The notes under the pieces were generated by a model. That model had not been told where the DNA came from. It saw nothing but the letters and a program-made list of their open reading frames with translations, and did not search any database. A DNA stretch of 64,000 nt from Candidatus Obscuribacter sp. (GTDB taxonomy: Bacteria; Cyanobacteriota; Vampirovibrionia; Obscuribacterales; Obscuribacteraceae). The position numbers were made by a program, and so were the translations under genes. Location of the stretch: positions 124,001-188,000 of the forward strand of contig JADKDV010000004.1 of the NCBI GenBank assembly GCA_016718315.1, read 5' to 3'. This document shows positions 35,036 to 42,885 of the stretch, in pieces; position 1 is the stretch's first letter; each line of letters opens with the position of its first letter.

Positions 35036-36112
35036 TTATACAGTCGCTAAATTGACAGCTCGCAGTCTGGGCTCAAATCCGGCCTCTCTGGTATAGCCCA
35101 GGATGCGCTCTACATCACGCTCAATCACGGCTCCTGCTAGTTGTGTGACTTCGTCTTCCCAGGGGATATCAAAGTCATTAGCACCGTAGTTAAGTCCATC
35201 TAGTGCTGCCTGGTTTTGGGTTAGCACAGAGGTGCGCATAAATTTGATGTTGTCCAGATAGATGCGGCTGATAGCCAAGTGGCGCATGTATTCTTGTGAG
35301 GATATTTCCTCACCACCAAGTTCATTGTTATAAGGCTTGTAGGTCCAGCAAAGGAAGCTAAATAGACCTTCTTTGCCAGCCTCAAGACGCTTGTCTTGAA
35401 ACTCGCGCACGGTGTCGAGGTGATCAAGGCGCTCTTCCAGACTCTCATCAAAACCAATCACCATTGTGCCAGTGGTTTTAAGACCGGCATCGAGGATATC
35501 AGCCTGGGTGTCCATGTATTCTTTTACTGTGTATTTAAGCGGGCTGTGACGCAGTCTAAAAGAGTCTGCCAGTATTTCGGCACCGCCGCCGGTAATCCAG
35601 TTAACTCCAGCCTCTTTGAGCATTTTGAGAGCCTCGGCATTGCTTAATTTGCTCAGTCTGGCAATGTACAAAAACTCCACTACTGTCAGTGCATAAAACT
35701 CAATTGAGTCGCCATAACGCTCACGGATAGACCTGAAGAGATCGACGTAATAATCGATTTTGAGTTTGGGGTTAAAGCCGCCATTAAAGCCAAAAAAGCT
35801 GCCGCCAACTGATTTTAGCTCATCAATTTTGCTAAAGATGTACTCTTTGCTGCGCACATAGCCATCGGAGTCATTGGGCAGGCGGTAAAAGGAGCAGTAG
35901 TCGCATTTAGCCACACAGACATTGGTGTAATTGATAATGCGCATGAGCAGATAAGTGGCTTCATCCCGTTTGTGAAATCTCGCCCGTACCGTACTGGCCA
36001 GGCGTGATAGCTCCTCGTCTTTTGCGTTGTGCCAGAGCCATTCTATCTCGGAGCGTGTAATACGCTCTTGGCTTGCTACTTTGGCTTCGATTGCACTCAA
36101 TTGTGTGGACAT
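35036..36112 (-). CDS. mqnC: Cyclic dehypoxanthinyl futalosine synthase (radical SAM)
   Basis: 358 residues. Radical SAM cluster ligands Cys66, Cys70 and Cys73 lie in NYTNVCVAKCDYCSFYR. The segments IDYYVDLFRSIRERY, EAGVNWITGGGAEIL and TTGTMVIGFDESLEERLDHL are typical of MqnC rather than MqnE or CofH. It catalyses the radical cyclisation step in the futalosine route to menaquinone. No other mqn gene is in the window. It is convergent with the gene at 33339, 8 bp apart. Upstream lies a repeat-rich spacer. Confidence 0.9.
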   Translation of the reverse strand: MSTQLSAIEAKVASQERITRSEIEWLWHNAKDEELSRLASTVRARFHKRDEATYLLMRIINYTNVCVAKCDYCSFYRLPNDSDGYVRSKEYIFSKIDELKSVGGSFFGFNGGFNPKLKIDYYVDLFRSIRERYGDSIEFYALTVVEFLYIARLSKLSNAEALKMLKEAGVNWITGGGAEILADSFRLRHSPLKYTVKEYMDTQADILDAGLKTTGTMVIGFDESLEERLDHLDTVREFQDKRLEAGKEGLFSFLCWTYKPYNNELGGEEISSQEYMRHLAISRIYLDNIKFMRTSVLTQNQAALDGLNYGANDFDIPWEDEVTQLAGAVIERDVERILGYTREAGFEPRLRAVNLATV

Positions 36113-36411
36113 AATTGCCGCCTTTTGTCCGTTTTTCTCAGACTCCCATATTTAAGCAGATTTCAGAGAAAGTAGGCTCTTGGGCGTTTTGCTTTGCCTG
36201 AGGCTGTAGCAAAACTTTGATCAACCGAAAATAACGACCCGGAGATCATGCCGCAGTGCTAATTATGCAACTTGCATTATGCAAAATGCGTAATTTATCA
36301 AAAGGCGTTCCTGATGCCATGTATCGACCGCAAAGCGGTAGCAGGAAGTGATTGTTCGGTCCAGTATGTTCACGGCTTTTGCAGTGGTAAGTGGTACCCA
36401 ATAGAGTGCGC
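36113..36411. promoter_or_regulatory. Spacer upstream of mqnC with alternating ATGCAA palindromes
   Basis: About 300 bp, AT-rich at 36260-36300, without a gene. It contains ATGCAA-C-TTGCAT-T-ATGCAA and then TGCGTAAT (36262-36294). It should hold the mqnC promoter and the 3' end of the ATPase transcript. Confidence 0.4.
36262..36294. repeat. Overlapping palindromes ATGCAAcTTGCAT / TTGCATtATGCAA plus TGCGTAAT
   Basis: The arm ATGCAA occurs twice directly and its complement TTGCAT once between them, giving two overlapping 13-nt palindromes (36265-36277 and 36272-36284). TGCGTAAT follows at 36287-36294. The same octamer recurs on the other side of the ATPase gene. Confidence 0.6.
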
Positions 36412-37572
36412 CTAGAAAATTTCAGGTACAGATCCTGTGGCGGCCCGCTTCAATAGCCAAAACTTAAAGAATTTGTCGGGGATATAATATGAGCCTTTGT
36501 CATCCCTGTCTATCAGATCTCTTTGCCAGAGTGCCTCAGCCGCCCTCTGAATATTTGACGGTGTGCGCAAGCCAGAGTTTTTGATAAACTCTGCACTGAA
36601 TGGTTTAAAGCCATTTTTTGCCGAAGCAATTGCTTCTATCAGTGTCTTTTGATTACTGGCAAGTGATTCCCAAAGAGCTGTATAGGCAAAAGCTTCCCGG
36701 TCAAGCAGTAGATTTAAAGCAGCTTTTACGATTTCGTCAGTAACTTTTGAGCCATCTGGGGTTAGCTCCCAGATGGCATGACACAAATGCTGAGTGTAAA
36801 AAGGATGTCCTTGCGTAAAACCGTAAATACGCTCGATTATTGCTCTATCAATATTTTTGCCAGTACCAGCAAATTTTTCGCTGACAAAAATCTCCCAGGC
36901 AGATAAATCGATCATTCCTAATGGGTAGTGAGCCGCTGAGCGATATAGTGGTCTGCTTTTGTCAAGGAACATCGCCTCTATTACGTGTTTTCTACTGCCT
37001 AAGAAGACATAGGCGATATTTTGGTGATGTTGGATACTGCTGCGCAGCGTTTTTTCGACCGTATCAGATTCATATTCTGCTATCTGTTGAAATTCATCAA
37101 AAACAACAACAAGAGTTTTACCAGATTGTTCTGCGATTTTAGGTAAGGCTTGAAGGACCTCCTCTAGTGCCGGTCCCACCAAGCTTTCTTTGTTTAAGCC
37201 AAACACTAATTGCGGAGCGCCAGATTGATCGATTGAAACTGATGGCTGGAAGGATGAGAAGAATTTCTTGCCCAAATTTATTAATTTGGTGGTCGTGGAA
37301 GCGGAGGCATCGCCAACAGCTTTTGCCAATCTAAGTGCCAGGTCATTGCCGCTCGTTGTGGGCCAGAGGTCAACATATGCTGTGATGAAGTCTGACTGTG
37401 GCAGCTTGGAAAGAGCGAGTTTAACTAGCGAGGTCTTGCCAACACGTCGCTCGGAATACATAAAAAGTCTGCCGGCGTTTTCAAAAACTCGCCTTAACTC
37501 TTCAAGTTCTTGTTTCCTGTTGCAAAAGGCGCCCTGTCCTACAACCCCGCCATACTCAAATGGATTCTTCAT
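36412..37572 (-). CDS. Archaeal-type (PF01637-like) AAA ATPase
   Basis: 386 residues from the ATG at 37572. The N-terminus NPFEYGGVVGQGAFCNRKQELEEL is the family signature. A P-loop variant SERRVGKTSLVKLAL and Walker B LVVVFDEFQQIAEY are present, followed by FLGSRKHVIEAMF and a winged-helix-like C-terminus (IQRAAEALWQRDLIDRDDKG). Such ATPases are expanded, often horizontally acquired, and poorly characterised. The upstream GTG at 37596 is rejected because the family starts at MKNPF and the codon lies inside an inverted repeat. Flanking TGCGTAAT sites may mark regulation or mobility. Confidence 0.85.
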   Translation of the reverse strand: MKNPFEYGGVVGQGAFCNRKQELEELRRVFENAGRLFMYSERRVGKTSLVKLALSKLPQSDFITAYVDLWPTTSGNDLALRLAKAVGDASASTTTKLINLGKKFFSSFQPSVSIDQSGAPQLVFGLNKESLVGPALEEVLQALPKIAEQSGKTLVVVFDEFQQIAEYESDTVEKTLRSSIQHHQNIAYVFLGSRKHVIEAMFLDKSRPLYRSAAHYPLGMIDLSAWEIFVSEKFAGTGKNIDRAIIERIYGFTQGHPFYTQHLCHAIWELTPDGSKVTDEIVKAALNLLLDREAFAYTALWESLASNQKTLIEAIASAKNGFKPFSAEFIKNSGLRTPSNIQRAAEALWQRDLIDRDDKGSYYIPDKFFKFWLLKRAATGSVPEIF

Positions 37573-37587
37573 GAGCCCACCGTGCAA

Positions 37588-37620
37588 ATTACGCACTTAG
37601 CATAACACAATTTGCGTAAT
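37588..37620. promoter_or_regulatory. Inverted repeat ATTACGCA...TGCGTAAT upstream of ATPase gene
   Basis: ATTACGCA (37588-37595) and TGCGTAAT (37613-37620) are perfect inverted copies 17 bp apart, 16 bp upstream of the ATG. The position fits an operator overlapping the promoter. The octamer is repeated at 36287-36294. Confidence 0.5.
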
Positions 37621-37655
37621 CTGTGTGAGTTGCGACAGTAAAGGGTTTCGGGACT

Positions 37656-38969
37656 TTAGACTGTTAGCGATTTGATCTCAAGATTGACCACATCGCCTTT
37701 AAACATGCAGAGCTTGTGCACACCTTGAGTTGGCAATTGATCGATTTGTTTGCGCATATCCTTTTTCTTGGCTTGGACTACTACAGCAAAGCCTCTATCG
37801 CGCAATTTGGCGGACGCTAACATGACGTCTTCGAGCTTGTCGCGACCGTCTTCGAATATTAGTGCTAGACGCTCCATCGCACCTGGTGGCTCAAACTGAT
37901 TGTCCATGAGGATGCCGATAATGCGCTCAAAGCCAATGCTAAAGCCACATGCCGGTACATCGCGTCCGGACATTTTGCCGACCATTTTGTCATAGCGACC
38001 GCCGCCAGCTACTGAGTAGTTGTAGCCAGGATATTTGATCTCAAAAATAGGACCAGTGTAGTAGCCCATGCCGCGCACCAGTGATGGCTCAAATTGCATT
38101 TTAAATTTGCCGCCGCTGCCTGCTCCCACGATACTGATGATATTGCGCAGACCGCTTGCCGCCTGGTCGTCGAGATTGATTGTGCTGGTCAACATTTCCA
38201 GTTGTTTGAGGCTGTCTGTTGGTCCTTCAGCCAGGCTAACAAGGAGGCTATTGAGTGCACTGATGGCTTGAGCCGAGTGACCCTGTCCAGCTAGCTCATG
38301 ACCAACTCCATCAAGGCCAATCTTGTCGAGCTTATCGAGAGCGATAAAGACATTTTCAAAGCGCGCTTCTTCAAAGCCGCAAAACTTGGCGATGTTAGCC
38401 AAGATGCGACGGTCATTGATACAGATGGTAAAACCATCAAAGCCCAATTTGACCAGTGCTTCTGATGTGGCCTGCAATAGCTCGATTTCGGCAACTTCGT
38501 TTTTGACACCAAAGATGTCGATATCGCACTGTGTAAATTGGCGGTAGCGTCCTTGTTGAGCGCTTTCGGCACGCCATACGCTGCCTATCTGGATGCTCTT
38601 AAAAGGGTTGGGTAGGTTTTGCTGGTTGTGACTATAAAAACGCACCAGAGGCACCGTCAGGTCAAATCTCAGCCCCATATCAGTGAGGTCGCCGCGCTCA
38701 GCTTTAGCGCCATTGTCGCGAGCGGCAGCTACGACTTTTTCGAGCTTTTCGCCGCGTTTTAGTATTTCAAAAATCAATTGCAGGTTTTCGCCGCCGTCGC
38801 CGCGCTTGAGCAGGGCGATGTTTTCGAGGCAGGGGGTCTCTATTTTGGTAAAGCCAAATTGCTCATAGGTGCTGGTGATAACACTGGTAGCCCAGTCTCT
38901 CAATCTCACCTCCGCTGGTAAAAAATCGCGCATGCCGCTTTGCGGTGCATTACTCACGGTGGTGGCCAT
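37656..38969 (-). CDS. hisS: Histidyl-tRNA synthetase
   Basis: 437 residues. Class II motif 2 appears as SIQIGSVWRAESAQQGRYRQFTQCD, the HisRS-specific segments are LVRGMGYYTGPIFEI and GGGRYDKMVG, and motif 3 is GFSIGFERI. The anticodon-binding domain is the last 90 residues. It charges tRNA-His. GAGGGAAG lies before the ATG. The sequence is divergent around motif 1 but all catalytic segments are present. The gene stands alone between the ATPase and small-protein genes. Confidence 0.95.
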   Translation of the reverse strand: MATTVSNAPQSGMRDFLPAEVRLRDWATSVITSTYEQFGFTKIETPCLENIALLKRGDGGENLQLIFEILKRGEKLEKVVAAARDNGAKAERGDLTDMGLRFDLTVPLVRFYSHNQQNLPNPFKSIQIGSVWRAESAQQGRYRQFTQCDIDIFGVKNEVAEIELLQATSEALVKLGFDGFTICINDRRILANIAKFCGFEEARFENVFIALDKLDKIGLDGVGHELAGQGHSAQAISALNSLLVSLAEGPTDSLKQLEMLTSTINLDDQAASGLRNIISIVGAGSGGKFKMQFEPSLVRGMGYYTGPIFEIKYPGYNYSVAGGGRYDKMVGKMSGRDVPACGFSIGFERIIGILMDNQFEPPGAMERLALIFEDGRDKLEDVMLASAKLRDRGFAVVVQAKKKDMRKQIDQLPTQGVHKLCMFKGDVVNLEIKSLTV

Positions 38970-39345
38970 AAACTTCCCTCTATTGTCCGGTGCCCAGGAG
39001 CCCCGACTATAAACTTGCTAGAGCCCCTGAATATAGCAGAAAAAAGGGACCTTCCTGAGCGCCTGTGACGTTTTTGCCCCTACTGTAAAGTATTACTATA
39101 AGGCGTCATAGGAAATCGCAAAAAGAGAAAAAATGAAATAGCTGTTTCTGGATTGGCCGGCTAGTACCAGTGAGGACTGGCAGGAGCTTGCAGAATCCAG
39201 AAAGAGCAAGGAGGTAGCGCGAATCTGATGTTGATTCAGTTTCGCGCTACCAGTTGAGACTCAGTTGGATGAGCCCTTAGTTGCTTTTATTATTTACGCT
39301 GGGGGCACTTCTATGGTGCCGTCCCTGTAGGACTGTTGCCGCGGT
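38970..39345. other. Intergenic region between hisS and the IF1-like gene
   Basis: About 375 bp with no credible coding frame. It contains the stem-loop at 39214-39250. Otherwise I see nothing distinct. Confidence 0.5.
39214..39250 (-). terminator. 15-bp stem-loop downstream of the 65-residue gene
   Basis: GTAGCGCGAATCTGA pairs with TCAGTTTCGCGCTAC with one mismatch around a 7-nt loop. It lies about 95 bp past the stop of the leftward 39346-39543 gene. No T-run follows on either strand. Confidence 0.5.
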
Positions 39346-39543
39346 CTAGCGCTTGCCGGGCTCTTCGGACTTGCTCGGGGCAGCTGCCGCCGGCTTGTCC
39401 TTGGTATTGGTCTTGTCGCCGCTCTTGTCGCCGCCATTGCCCTGAGCCTTGGCCTTTTCACGGGCTTCGCGCTCCTGCTTGCGGATCCATGCGTCTTCGG
39501 CAGCCTTGCCGCGACCTGCGAGGGGATTTTCGTTGTTGGACAT
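39346..39543 (-). CDS. 65-residue protein with an F1-ATPase inhibitor (IF1)-like helix
   Basis: The first half, NPLAGRGKAAEDAWIRKQ followed by EREAREKAKAQ, resembles the minimal inhibitory helix of IF1/IATP proteins (GRGKAA-E-x-[YW]-x-RKQ). The second half is a disordered Lys/Pro/Ala/Ser tail. IF1 proteins block ATP hydrolysis by the F1 sector. AAAGGT lies about 9 nt before the ATG. C/G-ending codons suggest strong expression. The homology is short and could be coincidental to any charged helix. Confidence 0.7.
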   Translation of the reverse strand: MSNNENPLAGRGKAAEDAWIRKQEREAREKAKAQGNGGDKSGDKTNTKDKPAAAAPSKSEEPGKR

Positions 39544-39665
39544 AGATTTATACCTTTGCTTGAGCTTGGGTGTTTAGCTCAGTTGGACGGTCTTTTAGAC
39601 CAGGTTTTGACTTAGCAGCCAACTTGTGGTCAGCTGCATGTGATGTAAATCAGGCAGTGAGCCGC

Positions 39666-40313
39666 TCAAAAGAGCTGGCAGGTGCCGTCTTCACTGTGGC
39701 AGAGCCGCGCGCGGGTTTCCCCGAGTTCGCGTTCTGCTTCCACGAGAGTGGCTTCGGCCAGGCGCAAGAGCTCTTGCACTTGGGTGTAGCGACCGCTAAA
39801 GTCCACTGCCATGACAATGGTCATGCTGGGCAGGTTGCAGGGCGCGGGTTGGTCGCTGGGGGCAGCCAAGTTGGGCTTGAACCAGCTATCGGGATCGGGG
39901 GCGAGGCAGCCAAAGCGGTCTTTGCCGCCGAGGACGACTTCCGGTTCATCAGCGCCAAGCGCCGACGTGGAGTTCTTGACGCAAGACTGGAGAATCGAAA
40001 GTGCGCGCACATCTTTCATGGATGCCTGGGCGATTTCGATTTCCACCTTGTTGCCGCTGAGGAGCATGTCCACAGCGCGACGGTGAAAAAGTGCATCGGC
40101 AGCTTGTGTCAGACCCTTTGCGGTGAGCCAGTTGGCATACGCAAGATCGGCCATTTCGCGGGCGGCAGTATCCTCACTGGCTTGTACCGTGGGACTGAGC
40201 TTGGCGAATTGCCGTCCGATTGCTTCGACACGCTTTTTGGTGCGCGTGATTTGGGCAATCGGGCTATTGGGGTCCGCAAAAGACTGCAGAGTCTCTGCGT
40301 TGGGTAGAGTCAT
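39666..40313 (-). CDS. Unknown 215-residue cytoplasmic protein
   Basis: Chosen over the long opposite frame because AAAGGAAAG precedes the ATG at 40313 and codon use (C/G third bases) matches neighbouring leftward genes. The N-terminal 110 residues are helical (TAAREMADLAYANWLTAKGL), then comes a Pro-rich region and a final coiled-coil-like helix (QELLRLAEATLVEAERELGE). No family recognised. It lies 122 bp upstream of the IF1-like gene and may be co-transcribed. Confidence 0.72.
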   Translation of the reverse strand: MTLPNAETLQSFADPNSPIAQITRTKKRVEAIGRQFAKLSPTVQASEDTAAREMADLAYANWLTAKGLTQAADALFHRRAVDMLLSGNKVEIEIAQASMKDVRALSILQSCVKNSTSALGADEPEVVLGGKDRFGCLAPDPDSWFKPNLAAPSDQPAPCNLPSMTIVMAVDFSGRYTQVQELLRLAEATLVEAERELGETRARLCHSEDGTCQLF

Positions 40314-40590
40314 GTTGACTTTCCTTTAGTTACTCGACCTATCTCTGCATAATCACCACGCTGACTATCGGATTGCATGGTTTTGGCAAAGCAAACAGCA
40401 TTAATCGTCGGTACCATCAACCGAGACCACGCTGTTGGTCGAGAAAAACGTTGATACAGGGGGTACTGATGGTTTTGGAAAGTTTTAGTCGGAGAAAAGG
40501 AAATAAAGAAGTGAGTGTAGCCTAGAGGTTATATGTCATCTAATTCAAACGCTGAACACAGCGCTGTTTACAAACTTTGCATAGCAAAAA

Positions 40591-40743
40591 ATGGCCTTTA
40601 TATGGGGTTTTGCATATATGCTGACGCCGCTGCCTAAGCCAGCTTTAGCCGCAAATCCTTACCCAATAAGCATTATGCTTGTTGGCGCGACAATCGGTTG
40701 GGCAGGCACTGGAACGGCAATAGCAGTCATTTTAAACTCTTAA
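40591..40743 (+). CDS. Possible 50-residue membrane protein
   Basis: The frame encodes two hydrophobic segments. The second, VGATIGWAGTGTAIAVIL, faintly resembles the GWTxxGW helix of superinfection-immunity-like small proteins. No Shine-Dalgarno site precedes ATG 40591. ATG 40618 has GGGG upstream and is an alternative start. Support is weak. Confidence 0.3.
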   Translation: MAFIWGFAYMLTPLPKPALAANPYPISIMLVGATIGWAGTGTAIAVILNS

Positions 40744-40800
40744 GGCATAGTTAAACTGTTGCGCTCACGCCTTAGGGGCTGGCGCGGCTTGCGTTATCTT

Positions 40801-40882
40801 TGACAACCATGGTAGAGTTGCCAAGCGGTTAAATCTCACAAGAAGCGCCATTAGATGGGGATTTCTCCCACGGTAGTTGTCA
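40801..40882 (+). ncRNA. Possible cloverleaf-like structured element (not a canonical tRNA)
   Basis: TGACAAC and GTTGTCA form a 7-bp closing stem over 82 nt. Inside are a short TGGT/GCCA arm and a TGGG...CCCA arm in places like tRNA D- and T-arms. There is no TTCGA-type T-loop and no clear anticodon arm, so it is not called a tRNA. It could be a leader structure for the 40993 operon or chance. Confidence 0.2.
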
Positions 40883-40992
40883 AAAATCGGTTTTGTGAGG
40901 GTATATACACTGGGTAGAGGGCATTGTTTTTGCCAGTGCGACTCTTTTAGTGACCAATTGATGCACCTCGCGCTTGTTATACGGGATCACCA

Positions 40993-42882
40993 ATGCCTCC
41001 GGAAGAACGAACATCAATAACAGACCAGAACAGGCAACCCCCAGTGGAGGCGACAAGCCGCATTGCAGGGGAGGTGCAACCCGATGCTCCGATGCCCAAG
41101 CCGCAACAGCAGTTGCTCGATGCCTGGCGTGGTTTATCTGAACAGATAGTTGCTTATAACAGTCGTCAGGGTGGCGGGCACTTACAAAATAGTGTCTACC
41201 GATACGCATCTGAGACCCTGCGTGACATGGGTCTCGACAGGCAAGGTTGGGAAGTTTTGCCAGCTCAGACTGGCTCGGCTCTGGATATGATCGGTGCCGA
41301 TATCATCCTCGTTAACAGACGCACTGGTGCTCTGGAGTTGCTCGACCCCAGTAGTCGCCGTCTCGATCCGCAGACCGGGGATTTTGCGTCAGCAGCAGAC
41401 AATGCCAAAACCAATGTGCCACGTCTGCGCGAAAACGGAGTAATTGACGCTCTGCCGCAGTGGTTTGATCAATCCGGTCGGTTGGAAAAAGACCAGCGTA
41501 CACCGGAGATGAGTCAAAGGGTGATTGAGTTTCAAGCTGATTTTCGCAACAAAATTGCTAGCTTGACAGCGCCTGGCGCTGAGCACGCCCTCAATATGCG
41601 CGATTTTCCTTTGCCTACCCCGACTATTTCTAAAGAAAAAGACAAACCTGCCGCTGACATCAAGCGTGTGGTGGACTTTTTTAATCAGAGAGCAGGCGAA
41701 GAAAACCGCTCAGGCTCTCGTGGTCTGGCTGCCGAATTTAGTGAATACGCACGCACGCTGGAGCGCGGTGCCGCTACTTTTGCCGCGCGCCAGGACAGCG
41801 TCAGCCTGGAGAATACAGTCAACAAACTAGCCGAGCGCGTCATCCTGGAGGATGCCGTACGCAGTCTTTATCCGCAGCCCGGGCAACAACACCTGACTGG
41901 TGCTCAAATCTCCATGAGGCAGACCAGTAGTGATGGCACCATTGTGCAAGTCAAACCAGATGGTGCGTTAACTGTCATGCTCAAAAACCAGGCTAATCCT
42001 GGCAGTGGTGCACCTGAGGTTTATACCGGTGGTTCCGCTACTAAAGCCTTCGAAAAAGCTGCCACCAAACTGGCTTTAGCTGCTGGTCATCCCGAACAGT
42101 TTCCTGAGCTGGCGGCCGAGCTGCCTAATCACTACAAAAAGATGTTTGCCGCCGGCACGCTCGATATGAATAAAGTGCTCAAGGTTATTGGTAACTTCCG
42201 CGCCGAGTATTCGGCAGGTGGTGCCGGTACCGACCGCACATTGATTGGACATCTGGTCCATCGTCTGGCCGATCGCCAGCCCGGAGATCTGCGTACTCTC
42301 GCTACCGGAGTAAATGGAGCCAAACCCACAGCCAGTGCCGGACACGATGGCGCCACTACTACTGTCAGACCGACCACTGTTACACAATCAGATAGGCAGG
42401 CGGCCAATGATAGTCGGGCGCCTAATGTGCAAGGGCGCGGTCAGCACCGTGAAGAATTTAGAGAAGCGGCCGCTCAAGCTAGTACTCAACCGCAGGAGCG
42501 CTGGGGTGATCGCAAGCCACCCGAATTGGCCGAACTGGGCAGTCAGGGAAGCGATAAAGTCAGCCCCCAGCACCTCAGTCCACAGGAGCTTACTGCCCTT
42601 AAAGAAGCGCGTGAACAGCTTATCGCTAAAGGCAATCTCTCACCGTCTGAGAAACAACAAGTCAAAAATATAGAACAAGCAGAGCGAGAACTCGGCGAAT
42701 CATCGCCTGTGACGAGGCAAAAGCTCTCTCGGGTAGCTGCTGTGCGCAGTGCTATTGCTGGACGCAGCCTGGTGCGCTCCGCTGGTCCAGCGATGCTAGC
42801 TGCTGTAGTGCTCAATCTCTACCGCAACGCTAATGCCACTGAGCTAGAAGAAGGGCGACCAAATTTTGGTCTGGGCTGGTGA
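40993..42882 (+). CDS. Unknown 629-residue protein, first of a three-gene operon
   Basis: No family recognised. Residues about 85-130 (GSALDMIGADIILVNRRTG, ALELLDPSSRRLD) have a strand-turn-strand arrangement with acidic residues that loosely recalls restriction-nuclease folds, but no catalytic motif can be confirmed. The middle is helical, 430-510 is a disordered Thr/Gln/Arg-rich linker, and 510-590 is a charged helical segment. A hydrophobic helix (AGPAMLAAVVLNLY) sits near the C-terminus. The protein ends 3 bp before the next gene. No signal peptide is seen. Confidence 0.72.
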   Translation: MPPEERTSITDQNRQPPVEATSRIAGEVQPDAPMPKPQQQLLDAWRGLSEQIVAYNSRQGGGHLQNSVYRYASETLRDMGLDRQGWEVLPAQTGSALDMIGADIILVNRRTGALELLDPSSRRLDPQTGDFASAADNAKTNVPRLRENGVIDALPQWFDQSGRLEKDQRTPEMSQRVIEFQADFRNKIASLTAPGAEHALNMRDFPLPTPTISKEKDKPAADIKRVVDFFNQRAGEENRSGSRGLAAEFSEYARTLERGAATFAARQDSVSLENTVNKLAERVILEDAVRSLYPQPGQQHLTGAQISMRQTSSDGTIVQVKPDGALTVMLKNQANPGSGAPEVYTGGSATKAFEKAATKLALAAGHPEQFPELAAELPNHYKKMFAAGTLDMNKVLKVIGNFRAEYSAGGAGTDRTLIGHLVHRLADRQPGDLRTLATGVNGAKPTASAGHDGATTTVRPTTVTQSDRQAANDSRAPNVQGRGQHREEFREAAAQASTQPQERWGDRKPPELAELGSQGSDKVSPQHLSPQELTALKEAREQLIAKGNLSPSEKQQVKNIEQAERELGESSPVTRQKLSRVAAVRSAIAGRSLVRSAGPAMLAAVVLNLYRNANATELEEGRPNFGLGW

Positions 42883-42885
42883 GCC

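Larger units (their letters stand above)
40314..40992. other. Long intergenic region with a possible small gene and structured RNA
   Basis: About 680 bp between divergent genes. It holds a possible small membrane protein (40591-40743) and an 82-nt sequence closed by a 7-bp stem (40801-40882). TTGACA at 40800-40805 could be a -35 box for the operon at 40993, but no clear -10 follows. Confidence 0.4.

Noticed and set aside
36412..37620. A defined insertion sequence around the ATPase gene
   Set aside because: The flanking octamers are short, no transposase is present and no target-site duplication can be shown.
39570..40307. 245-codon plus-strand frame opposite the 39666-40313 gene
   Set aside because: The minus strand has a good ribosome site at 40313 and a codon use pattern shared with neighbouring genes. 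The plus frame has neither.
40801..40882. A tRNA gene
   Set aside because: There is a 7-bp closing stem but no T-loop consensus, no acceptable anticodon arm and an 82-nt length that fits neither class well.
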